Positions 13,086 through 24,681 of a DNA stretch of 64,000 bases are shown here, piece by piece (positions within the stretch are counted from its first letter, which is position 1; each line of letters opens with the position of its first letter). Made by a program: the position numbers and the translations under genes. The notes below the pieces were generated by a model, which searched no databases, had not been told where the DNA came from, and was given only the letters and a program-made list of their open reading frames with translations. The DNA lies in the NCBI GenBank assembly GCA_023055355.1, contig JALJCS010000034.1, positions 5,160,001 to 5,224,000 on the forward strand. The letters are read 5' to 3'. The stretch is from Agelaius tricolor (lineage: Eukaryota > Chordata > Aves > Passeriformes > Icteridae).

Positions 13086-15951
13086 ACCCACTCCAGGAAA
13101 AAACAGTCTATCTGCAAACCAAGTTAACTGAGGAGTTCAGATGGGGAATATTAAGCATAACAGACATTTGCATAGCAGAGTAACTGAGGAGGGAAAACAC
13201 CTTTTTAGTTTTAAAGAAATGGTAATGTTTTCAATACTGATCACAGAGAAGACAAAAATGCATCAATTGTGCCTTGGTATCTCTTAATGCATTTCTCTCC
13301 AGATGAGTTTTTCCACATGCACACGGTATTGATATCCATGTCCACAAAACAGTCTTTTTCCCCAGCTCTCCCATCAAGAATTTTGGATGTCTTGTGGAGA
13401 TGACCTTGGAAGGACCAGCGAAATGGGATGAAGAGAAACAGGATTCCTGTTTTATTCAGGCTTTTTGGGTGGTGAGAACTGCTGCCCTGGCAGAAGGAGC
13501 TGTGCTGAGTCACAGCTGCACCTCTCTGCTCATCTCCACTCCATTTACAGATGGGAAAGGGCAGGGCAGAGGGAACAATGGGGGAACAGCAAATTTGCTT
13601 GGCACACAAACCCCTCACAAATGGTGATGCTAAAAATCACACGCAACAGCAATGTGGAATTACACAGACCATCTGAGAAAATAGATGATTTAAAGCAATT
13701 CATGCCCCGTTCCAAAGGGATATTCAAATGTGGCAGAATTGTCATTCTGAAAACATTTCTGACAGGTCTACCTTCTGCTGATTTGGAGAGAGGGTTTCCC
13801 CAGTGACTGTTTCAAATGTAAATACTATTCACACAAAGCCCACCAGACTATCTGTCAGTTGTGGCCCCTTGTGAAATTGGCCATATTTTTACGTCCTCTG
13901 TCCACAAGGTGCAACTAATAACAACACAATAAAATTAAATAAATATAATCCCAATGACAGTCAAGGTCAGTAGAAAAAATGTTGGCATTCAGGGATCCCT
14001 TTCCACAGAACAAAACATACATCTAATCACTAAGGAAAGTCGTGTTCTTGCACAGTATTGCAAATGTACTGCTCTTGAGGTTTGGAACAAGTTTGCTGAG
14101 AACATTTTGGTACTTTCTCTTTTCTAAACCACTAACCCTCTTAAGGCCATTCTGCCAGACTTCTGTTATGTTTATTTTATAATTGTCCCACGGGGACAAG
14201 AAATTCAATACATGAAACATTCAGAATAATCCATATTGCCGTGTGTCAGCTTCTAACATCTAATTTTACTATATGCTGAATGCCTGACTATAAAAGATGC
14301 TTTTTTGACATTTAGGGAAAAGCAAATAAGAATGGAGGTGCAAGATTTAAAAGCAAAAAAGTGTTCTGATGACAGTTGATCATAATGACCAGACATGGAG
14401 CCCTTCAGTGCCTCAGAATATGCACTACATCTACATCCAGGGGCCATTCATCAAAGTTTAAGGATCTAATTATTCATCTATGAAAAATAACCTCAGCTCT
14501 CCATCATCTTATTTCTGGAATGATCAGAATTAGAGTATGAAAAAGATGAAACCCAAGCCTTTAGAAGAAACACTTGCATACAAAAATAGGCTTATTTTCT
14601 AAAGAGCAAGGCCGTGTAATGCTGAATATAGTAGAATATAGCTTGCATTTGTAGGAGAAAAGAACCCACTTGTTTTGTTTTATCACTTGCAGAACTGTGC
14701 AAGTAAGATGTGCACATTCAAAGGGAAAACTCACACTGCTCACTTTCACACCAGTGCCCTTGACTTTGCTCTCTCTCACACCAGTAAAATACCTCTGCTG
14801 TAAGAGCAGGAAACCAGCTTTCCCCTATCCATGGATGGGCTCTCCTGACTGCTGATTCACCGTGCTCCAGGTACAGAGACACGCTGGCTCTACCTAATCC
14901 CTGTGAAGCAGTAACCACATTCATGCAAGTTTGTGCTTTAAGGAGTTATTGTCTCAGGACAGGGCTAACTCAGCCACCTCTGTACTCCCCAGGCAACGCT
15001 GTCGCTGTGCTTTTCCACTGCACTCCTGCTGGGTATTCTCTCAGCCTCGCTCACAAAGGGTCTGCATTTTCCATGGTTTGCTTTACTGACATTCCCAAAA
15101 ATAGTCCTTTACCTTGGAAAAGAGAAAGAGCTGTTTCTAATGTATAGAGATATACAAGAAAGCAGGATCAGACCTTTTAGCACCTCAGACATACCCACAT
15201 TAGTTACCTCATCACCGTAGCAATAACGAAGCCTATTGAAGACCAAGGGTCCAAAATTTGCCTATTGCATTCAGTGGTCCCAGTCTGCCATCCAGATTTG
15301 GTGCTATAGTACCAGAGAGTAGATTTTTGCCTCTTAAAAATCCCAAAGACACTGCAGGTGGTTGCAGTCCGACTTCTTTGCCACCACTGAACAGCAATTA
15401 CACAGACAGAACACACAAGTACAGTATTTATAAAATACTGTTACAAGACTTGTAATTCTGGAGGGAACCTTTTGAAGTACACGGGGAACTGACAATACAT
15501 GACAACAATGCAAATGTGACAAACTCGTTGCTTGTTTTCTTTAGCCACAGAAAAATAAATACAAAAAAGCACTGCCTTTTCCATAACACAGTTCACTGTG
15601 GCACATGCACCTCTACCAAGCGATCTGGAATAGGAAATCAGAATTCCTGGTTCTTACCATTTTCAGCTGTGGTCAGGGAAATACAGCATATATCTTTCTG
15701 CAATTAAAAAAAGTGCTCATTCTGTGTATTAAATACAAAGTACACAAAATAAAATTTCGAAGCACAGAGGGTTATACTGAGAAGGCAGCCTGAAAATGTA
15801 GGCACGTTACAGTAATTAAGGTAACTGAACTGTAGGAATCACATTCTTGAATTTCTAGGTGGACTAAACAAGCACTGTTTGCTTTCATCCCAGCCAGCTG
15901 ATAAATCATCGGGAGCAGAAGCGCTTCTGTTCACAGCATCATGGAATTGGC

Positions 15952-18182
15952 CTGCAAGTACAAAAGAAAAACACTGAGCTTTGAAATAGTCTGTAACACA
16001 AACAGCACTGTCAGAAACGGAGCTGTATCATCCCTAATTAAAGTCAAAAGCACACAATAACAACCTGATGAGGAAAAGTGCTTCCTGCCTAACCCCAGTC
16101 CTGTGACTGATTCCCTGTGCCCTCTGCCAACCCAAGCTCCTACAGAGTCCCCACAACAGGAGAGCTTCCTGGAAAGGCTGGGAAGCAGCAGCCAGGAAAG
16201 AAAAGCCATTCCTGTGGTGCTCCCATGGAGTATTTCTGATGTGATTTCCCACAGGTGACTCATTTATCCACCAGTCAGGGAAATTACCCATTTTTCTGCT
16301 TGAGATTTAGCAAAAGAGCAGGGAAATTACAGCCTGTGCCAAGCAATTCATAATCCACACAGAATTGTTCTAAACTCCCATCTTTAAAGTGACGCTCTGG
16401 AAAGTGTCAAGAGAAAAGCAAAAGGAACCATTTGGTTATCCACACCTCATTTTTTAGCCATTTGCAAAACCAAGAACTTCACTGAGAGAAACCCTGAATT
16501 TTCAGTAACACACCATTTGTTCCAGACAAAGCAAAGCCAAATTTTAGTATTATATGTGGAATGTTCAGATTTCTTTATATGCTGATTATATTTTAAAATA
16601 AAGGAAGATGGAAAAATTCACCCAAACCAGTTTTTTGATGACAGGTCAGGTCAGATGAATACATTCTACATCAGAACCATGCAATGGATTTACAATAAAG
16701 TATAACATGAAAGCAAGCAGTGAACATCAGGTGGAGGCACGTTAAGAGTTAGGAAATACAATCCTTAATTACACGTTTTAAAGCTTTACAGAAGCAGGAA
16801 AAATTACAAATAAATTCTAATCCTGTTTGGGCAAGATGTACTACTGTGGGAATCTGAAGTCCTTGTAACTTTTATGAAGACTTAAGGACTTTTCTCTCCC
16901 ACCTGATGATTCCTCTCTATGACTGTTCCTGCTGTCCTGCCCCACAGCTCATCTGACCCTTTGGTAAAATTTGTATTTTACAAATGTGCAGGCTCTAGTG
17001 CAGATGTTTCTAAAACACTGTATTGTTCCAAACATTTTAATTGAACCAAAATGCCAGCCCAACTGGGTCCTGCACAATATTCTATAGCTCTGCAATTCTC
17101 CAGGGACCTCAGCCACGTCTACAGATATATTCCATTAAAATCAATTATTTCCAGGACATTTTGGGAAAATGCCTGTTGACGTGTTTTTGACAGCCGAAGC
17201 CCTTCCATGTATGGATTCTGCACCACCTGCAACTGTCCTAGAAACACTCTGTCTCTGATGACCTGCAGCAGAACTGAGTCAGAACTGGCAAGAACATTCT
17301 TGTTCTAAGGAGCAGCAGCCTGAGCTGTCCAAAATGCTGCATTCATGCACAAAAAAGGGTTTTCAAAAATAAGTGAGCAAGCAATAAGAGGTGGGCAAAC
17401 CTGTTATTCTGCTTCTCTGAAATTCCAATAGAAAACATTAAAACATTCCAAATGCCCTAAAAATCATACACCTCAACAGGAAGAGGGAGAAAAATAGAAC
17501 TATTTTAGCTGACTCACTGACAATTTATGTCTGAAAAGGAGACTTATAATTACTTTTTCAGCTTAAAATTCAGTATTGGAGAGGAGGTGAGATATCTAAA
17601 TGACCTGCACTGATTAAGAACAACAGAACGGTCAGAAAATTGGTACTATAACATAGATTATATTCTTGCACTAAGAAAAGCCACCACTTTTATGGGAGGA
17701 TTACCTTTACAGTAACAGAAATATAAAATCAGAGCTTTAGAATATTATTTTATACTTATGCTTCACCCTTGAAATCCACATTCAGAGAAATGGTTGCCTA
17801 TAACTTATAAGAACCTTCAGAAACTTTCTGAGGAGCATTTTTGTAAATAATGCAATAAAGACTGTATCTGAAAATATAAAGAACTGAAATTCTCATCTGT
17901 CCTTACATATGAAAATCAAATTCCAAATCGTTGCCACCTGAAACTCACTTATCAAAGACAGTGGGGCACAATTTGAGCAACTGAATTCAACAGACAACAT
18001 GACAGTGATCCAATTCCTCTATGGCTGGTGCTTTTAAATGACAGCGAAGGAAATACTTGACAGGTAAAGATTTTAACATCCATCACATAAGCAATTATGA
18101 TGGTAAATGATAATAAAATGTAATCTTAGCACCTTTTAAATGAAATGCAGGCATTTGGTTCCTTTGTGACTAGGTAAGTTAC
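15952..18182 (-). other. Predicted 3'UTR intron (intron 4) of ANKRD50
   Basis: About 2.2 kb of AT-rich, non-coding DNA between the donor just after the stop codon and the proposed acceptor at 15953-15952. It has no repeat that I recognise and no coding frame. If the intron is not spliced, this would instead be retained 3'UTR. Confidence 0.45.
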
Positions 18183-18185
18183 CTT

Positions 18186-21100
18186 TTACAATGGTGTTTC
18201 CTTCTTGTAGTTGAAACTTGGGTCGCTACCTTCAATCTGAAGTTTTAAGGCTTGCTTAAGGCTGAGTTCTGTCTCTGCGGGGGGATAGCCTTCCAACACA
18301 TCCTGATGCCCTCTGTCCTGCACTGTTCGTGGGACAGAAACCCTGCCAAGAAAAACCTGATTGCTCTGAAGATGGTAATTTGGATTTGTCATAATGCCAT
18401 TTCTCTTCTTCTGCTCCCCACTCTGTTGGTGAATCAGGAACTGCTGCTGAGATCGACCAACTTCTTGCTGAGCCGGAGGGACCAAAATCTTGCACTGTGG
18501 CTCTGGAGGCATTGATTTCAGTGGCATGCTTGTGCCAGATTTGGCAATAGGTACTCGTTTATCAAACTGAGTCATTTCATACTCTAGCACTTTGGGTTGG
18601 GAGGAACTACTCTGCTTTATTTTTTTTCCAGCTGACCCAGACTTGCTGGAGTTGTCTGTTTTGCCCCCTTTGTTCGCTTTAGTTGATTTCAAGCTAGGTT
18701 TCACTTGGCTCCATTCAAACTCACTGCTGGGTGAATTGTGATTTTGACTCAGGGAATGAGTTGTGGAAGAAGGGGAGACAATGGACTGCCTGCTTCTGCT
18801 GCGTGGCAGGGAATGCTGCTGGATTTGCTCCGTGAAGGACAGGCTGTGGAAACTATCGATGGGCACCGTCTGAGCGGTGGCCGTCGAGGACGTGGTGCGG
18901 AGAGAGGAATTTTTGGAGCTTTTCAGGGAATTATTTGATAAAGATGACTTCTGACGGTCAACAGTAGAATCGGGAGACTCCGAAGGAGAACTGAAGGCGT
19001 GTGCAGGCCCATTGGATAATCCCCTCATCCCAGGCTGCATGTCTCCTCCAGTACTCCCCGAACTATTTGACTTCATGGTTAAGGACTGCATTTTAGAGGA
19101 GACTGATTGTAAGGGCTTCTGCTCCATTGTGTGGACTGGAGATGGAGTACAACCATTCAGAGTCGATGCACCATATTTTTCCAGTAATTTGATAATCTGG
19201 GAGTGTCCATTTTTGGCTGCAACCCGCATAGCAGTGCGCCCAAATTGGTCAGCGTGATTGGGATCAGCACCATGCTCCAGTAATATCTGGACAACGTCAA
19301 TGTGCCCCTCTTGGGCTGCAATGCAGAGTCCAGTAGCACCTTGATTACAAGTGTGGTCGACCAGAGCCCCATGCTCGATGAGAAGCTGCACGACCTTCAC
19401 GTGGCCTTGCCATGCAGCAGACTGCAAAGCAGATCTCTTCTCGTTGTCTGCAGCATTCACGTCAGCGTGGTACGTTATCAGCACCTGCACCATCTCCACA
19501 TGGCCCTGCCAGCAGGAAACATGGAGTGCTGTTCTTCCTTCAGCATCGCTGGCTTCGACGTTTGCACCATTTTCTAAAAAATACTCAGCCATTGTAAGCT
19601 GGTTTTCTAATGCTAGGATATAAAGTGTCGGCCGGCCATCAGCATCTTTGTAGTTCACATCTGCTCCGTGGCTGAGCAGTAGCTCGACTATATCTCTGTG
19701 ACCTTCTAAGGCAGCAACCCGGAGAGCGTTTCTCCCATCATAGCCTCTCTGATCAATGTTGGATTTATTTTCTAATAACATCTGCACACAATCATAGTGA
19801 CCTTCCTGCGCAGCTAATATGAAAGGTATCCGTCCATCATTATCAATTTCATTTGTTCTAGCACCTTGTTCTATAAGAGCTTCACAGATCAACCTGTGAC
19901 CTTCAAAAGCCGCCATGTGCAAAGGTGTCCAGCCTGCATCATCTCTGTGATTTTCATCTAGCCCCCTGTCCAGCAGAGTCCGTACTACCTCAACATTGCC
20001 CTGCGCAGATGCTATGCTCAGGACTGTTCTACCTTCACTGTCGATGCTGTCAACAGCTGCACCCCAAAACAAGAGAGTATTCACCACTGAGGCGTGGCCC
20101 ATGGAGGCTGCTGCCAGAAGCGGCGTCCGGCCGTTGTTGTCTGTGTGATCAACGTCAGCTCCTCCTTCCAGGAGCAGATCAACCACATCCACGTGCCCCT
20201 CATAGGCGGCCACCAGCAGTGGAGTCATGCCATCCTTGTCGCAGTGGTCGACTTCAGCCCCGCGGTCGATGAGGAGGCTGACCACCGAGGCGTGGCCCTT
20301 GCTGGCCGGCACGCAGAGCGCGGCCACGGACAGCGCCGTCCTCCCGTCCACGTCCTCGTGGTTCACCTCCGCGCCGTGGTCCAGCAGGTGCTCCACGATC
20401 TCCTTGTGCCCCATGTACGCAGCCGCGATCAGAGCCGTCCTGCCCTCGTTGTCGGCTTTATTCACTTCGGCCCCGTGCTGGAGCAGGTTCAGCACGATGT
20501 CCTCGTGCCCTCCCCACGCCGCCGCCCTCAACGCCGTCCGGCTGTCGGCGTCGGCGCAGTCCACCTTGACCCCGGCGTAGAGGAGCGCGGACACCACCTC
20601 CGTGTGCCCTCCCCAGGCGGCCGAGCGCAGCGCCGTCCAGCCGTCGTGGTCCGTGTGGTTGACGTTGGCCCCGCAGCCAATGAGGCAGTTGACCACCTTG
20701 GTGTGGCCCTGCCGGGAAGCCAAGGTCAGCGCCGTCTGCCCGTGGGCGTCTTCGATCTCCAGGTCAGCCCCCCTGGACACCAGCAGGTTGACCACGTCGA
20801 GGTTGCCGCTGTAGGCCGCGTTGGCCAGCAGCGTTCTCCCGTTGGAATCGCACTGGTTCACGGACGCGCCGTTGTCCAGCAAGGTGCGGATGGAGTCCTC
20901 CCTCTCCAGGGCCTGACGGACGATGCAAGACGTGCGGTCGTCTTCGCTGTTGACGTGAGCCCCGGCCTTTACCAGCAGCTGTAGCACCTCTTGCTCTTTA
21001 GGAATTAAGGTTGACAGGGAGTCTTTGACAGGTGTGCCATTCCAGATCATCCACAAAGCCAGCTCTGAAGTTTCCAACTGCAAATTAGAATTAATGAGAT

Positions 21101-21730
21101 GCAATGCAAACTCTTGAGCTTCTAAGGGCGTTAAATCCTTTGCTCGGCAGGTGTAACTCATGGCCAGCATTCTGTGTCCCTCTGCGGCGTTACACAAGTA
21201 TTTCTGTGTGCAGTGCTTTACATCCAGCAACCACTCTGCAAAACTGTAATGAAACAGGATTTTTGTATTTCCAAGGCCATCAATAAGCACTTTGGACAGG
21301 ACATCCAATTTGCGTTGAAAGTCCTCCATCGTCATCGTCATGTTTTTGGTCCACACCGCGTGATACAATTCTGGGGTGGTCAAGGGCCTGCAGGCTGCAA
21401 GAATTACATTAAGGATGGGCTGGACCTTTGCAAACTGTTTTCTCACAAAAAGTCTCTGACAGAGCCAAAGGTAGAGGCCATTTAATGTTCCTGGAATATC
21501 ACGGATCTCCCGCAACATGATAAAATTCTCCACAACTCCATCTAGGACACGCTCCAGATACAAAAAGCAACCGCTGCTTTTGATGTGAAGCTGATTCAGC
21601 ATTTCTGCTGTTTCCTTTGTGAGGTGTTGCCTCAGGGCTTCTTCCTGGTCCAAACGATGCAGAATGTATTGCTGCACATCTTTCACAATGTAAGCCTTTC
21701 GGAGGTCATCCAGACTTATTTTTCGAAAAC
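18186..21730 (-). CDS. ANKRD50: ANKRD50 exon 4 (residues 237-1417): linker, about 19 ankyrin repeats, Ser-rich tail, PDZ-ligand C-terminus
   Basis: This single 3545-bp exon encodes over 80% of the protein. The acceptor at 21732-21731 (CTCTCCTCTCAACAG|GTTTT) completes Gly237 and continues [17 protein letters not shown]. Residues 238 to about 480 are a helical linker typical of the region between a STAND NTPase and its repeats ([26 protein letters not shown]). Residues about 482-1092 are some 19 ankyrin repeats of the form DGRTALxxAAxxGHxxVVxxLLxxGAxVN. The repeat at about 698-721 carries a short insertion (CVPAS) between its helices. Residues 1093-1417 are Ser/Thr-rich, low-complexity and probably disordered. 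The last four residues, ETPL, fit a class I PDZ ligand. The stop TAA is 18188-18186. The total of 1417 residues compares with about 1430 in human. No frameshift or premature stop is present. The ankyrin part contains a GC- and CpG-rich block at about 20100-20980, described separately. Confidence 0.98.
20100..20980. other. GC/CpG-rich block inside the ankyrin exon (exonic CpG island)
   Basis: Within exon 4, codons for roughly residues 487-780 (about the first nine ankyrin repeats) use G or C at most third positions and contain many CpG dinucleotides. The same exon before 20100 and after 20980 is AT-leaning at third positions. The shift is visible directly as runs such as GCCGTC, GCGGCC and CCGTCC on the plus strand. 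The protein stays normal across both edges. The block also creates a long spurious antisense frame on the plus strand. It qualifies by eye as an intragenic CpG island. Confidence 0.7.
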
Positions 21731-24521
21731 CTGTTGAGAGGAGAGAAAGTTGTAATTATTTCTGATCCAGCTCTGCTTAACTCAATGTTCAAAGAAGAGT
21801 AAATAAAAGCCAAGACATTTTTGGGTGGGGAACACCCACAATAAAATATTTTCCCCTGTAAACACAGTGAATATAAATTAATTATAATAGCAGAAAAGTT
21901 TGTTAATTAGATGCACTGTTATTGTCATCTATTATAAGAAAAAAATAGGTGCTATTAACAAAAATAATATTGAAAACCACTCTGAATTAGGCATTGTGTG
22001 TCTGCCTTGGACAATACTAAACACCTAAGCAAAACCATCAAAACTGCAACTGAAATAAGATTATTAAGTATTATTATATTATTAAAGGAGTAATCCCTTC
22101 TCCAGTGTGGTTAACAATGGAATTCTAAGTAATTTTCAGCTATTTAGCTTAAGACAATTATTATGTATATTTAATTACAGAAGAGGGTATTCACACCTGC
22201 TGCATATGCATGATAAAATGCATATAAATTACTAACTTGACCACCACAGTCCCTTTTAAAAGCTTTTATGATACAGGAGAGACAATCAAAAATAGTTTTA
22301 AACATCTTTAGACTCTGCACACTGAAATTACCTACTTTTTCCAAGTGAGGACTGAGTTCTAGATAAACACCCTGGTTCTCAGGTAGGTGACTCATTGTAT
22401 AAAGACATAGGTTCTCTCGTAGTCATATCTCTGTTTTTCCAGCCTCTTTACTCTTAGAGGAAAAAGGGACATTATTTCATGCACACAGAATGTGTCTGTC
22501 CCCTCCCCACTCAAGGAAAGGGACACTGTTCCCAGCAGCACGTGCAGGGAAGTTCCCTGCGCTGCCTTAGGACTCTCGGGAATGGGGCTGAGCCCAGGCA
22601 GAGCTGTGTGGATACAGGGCTGCCTCTGCCATCTCAAACATTTGCTCTGGTAGGGCCAAGGTAAGCACTTGATGAGGACCTGCCCTCCTTCATTAATGAC
22701 ACACCGCGTGTTCAAACACTGCCCTGGAGGAAGTTACGGGAAAACCACAGAGGTCACGGAGGCAGCAGCTCCAGTGACCGCGTTTCAGGCCAGAACTGCA
22801 CCTCGCCTCTCCAGGGACAGCTTGTCATCCCTTCCTTACAGCCAGCTCAGCTAGTCAGGCACAAAACCAACTGCTCTTCAAACCAAAGCTAAGTTACTAA
22901 TCTCTAAATTATACCCAAGGAAAAGCAACCATAGATCGATGATGTGTTCCATTCAATTCTAGCCCCATCTCCACAGAAAAAAAATCATTTTAAGAGAGCC
23001 TCTGTAGCATGCTGCTTGTAGATCTATGTTTTTATTGTATTTAAACGCTCTGTGGATCACACTGCTCAGTCTCTGACAGCAAATTCAGGCTGGTAACAGA
23101 GCTGTGGTTTTTGCTGCCCAGTGGCTTCAGCAGAGGTTCTGAACGTCCCGTTAAGGTCACCCTGTTAATTGTTTAGTCTACATGTGCACTGTACAAACAC
23201 CACAGATGAGAACAGAGAGGCCAACTATGGAAGTGTTACTAAAATATTTCTGCTTCCCTTAGTAATTATAGAAGCACTACAAACAGGACTGAACCAATAG
23301 AATACCTAAAACAAAATCATGCTTCTCCATGAAATGAAATCACTGGAGAGGACACTTTTGCACAGTCAGTTCAGAGGATAAGACTACACAAGTGAGATTG
23401 ACTACTTCAAGATTTTATAATCAAAAGGCCAGAAACAAGAAAGATTATTTTCTCCATTCCAGAGGCTTTTCTTTTTGGCTCTAAAAGGAAACACAGAAAC
23501 AGCTTTATCCACCATAATGTGCAACAAATTCAAGTAACGTCCTTACCTGACTTATAGGATGGCATAATTCATTGCTTTACTATGTATTTTAATAAAATAT
23601 TCTCTATGTAACTTTGTGAAGCCCTTAATTCTTGCACATAACCCAAATAAAGAACTTTGCTGAGTAAGAGCAGACAGTGCCCTGTGATTGTGCAGATCCC
23701 AAGCTCCCACTTGAAGCGAAAGGCTGTTTCTAGGTCAGGATCCTTCAGAAGACACAGAAGTGAAAAAGTAACACCAAAGCCATTGCCTGGTGCATGGACC
23801 CACGGTCACATGCATCCAAGGAGCTGTAATTAGGGACAAGGGTCCCTCTGCCTGGCTCATGTGTGCAGAGGGAACAGCTCTGTTTTGCTCCATCTGGAGC
23901 AAACACAGCATCCTGCTCACTCACCTTGCCCTGAACTGCCCTGCTGCGCCTCCCACAGATCTGTCCCCATCTCTTGGCTCAACAAGAACAGGCAGGGAGA
24001 TGTGCAAAATCATTCTCTATGTCTTTAGACCTAAGTGACCCTGCTCACAAAATCCCCAACATCTCACATTAATCCCATGCCCACATCCTGCCTCCCAATA
24101 TACACCTGCAAATGTAAGCTATTTTTATTTTTCCATGGTTTGTTTTTTGAGCAGTGGATTTCATTTCCCTGCAATGAGAAAACCCCCAATGGACTGGCAC
24201 AACAGCAATCCTGAGATTTCAGCTGATGTTCAGTGTTGCCTGACTAATGATTACACATCACCTCCCCTGACTCCCAGCCTTCCCAGGAAAACTTGCAGTG
24301 GTAACTGTTTAAGCGCCTCTGTCTCAGTCTCTGTATCTCTGCTTCAAAAACAAAAGACTCTTGCCTGTCCTGCAAGCATTCTTTGAAAAAAAATTTTCAT
24401 TTTGCTTCCCAAAATGGGTGGGAAAGTGAACCAAAAAACCCCTAAGCCCTCCAAACAAAAAAGTAAAAAAGGAATGGTTTGTATGTTTGGCATTTGTTTT
24501 TTCCCTTTAAATGATGTATCA

Positions 24522-24681
24522 GTACCCAGAGATGCTGTGGATGCTCCATCCCTGGAAGTGTTCAAGGCCAGGTTGGATGGGGCTTTGAATAACCTGGAAG
24601 GTGTCCTTGCCCATGGCAAGGGGTTGGAGTGAGATGATCTTTAAGGTCTCTTCCAACATAAAACATTCCAAGATGATCTGA
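24522..24681 (+). mobile_element. CR1 LINE 3' end
   Basis: A well-preserved CR1 3'-terminal segment. It reads CCCAGAGATGCTGTGGATGC, then a segment with CCTGGAAGTGTTCAAGGCC, then TTGGATGGGGCTTTGAATAA, and ends in GATGATCTTTAAGGTCTCTT, the typical avian CR1 tail. It is 5'-truncated, as CR1 copies usually are. It lies in intron 3, antisense to ANKRD50. Confidence 0.9.

Larger units (their letters stand above)
12955..15951 (-). other. ANKRD50: Predicted ANKRD50 3'UTR exon (exon 5)
   Basis: The stop codon of exon 4 is followed after three bases by a good donor (AAAAG|GTAACT, GT at 18182-18181). The best acceptor downstream on the minus strand is at 15953-15952, where a T-rich tract ends TACTTGCAG and is followed by GCCAATTCC. 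The exon would then run about 3.0 kb to an AATAAA at 12980-12975, in a 3'-end-like AT-rich context. A Pumilio-type TGTAAATA lies near the end. Internal minus-strand AATAAA hexamers near 13450 and 14170 could give shorter forms. I recall the human gene as having five exons with a separate 3'UTR exon, which agrees, but I could not check this. No protein-coding frame in this interval looks genuine. Confidence 0.5.

Noticed and set aside
13241..13618. 125-codon minus-strand frame
   Set aside because: It lies in the predicted ANKRD50 3'UTR, has no domain, and competing frames exist on the other strand.
20094..20984. 296-codon plus-strand frame
   Set aside because: It is antisense to the ANKRD50 ankyrin repeats and arises from the GC-rich block. 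Its periodic composition only mirrors the repeats.
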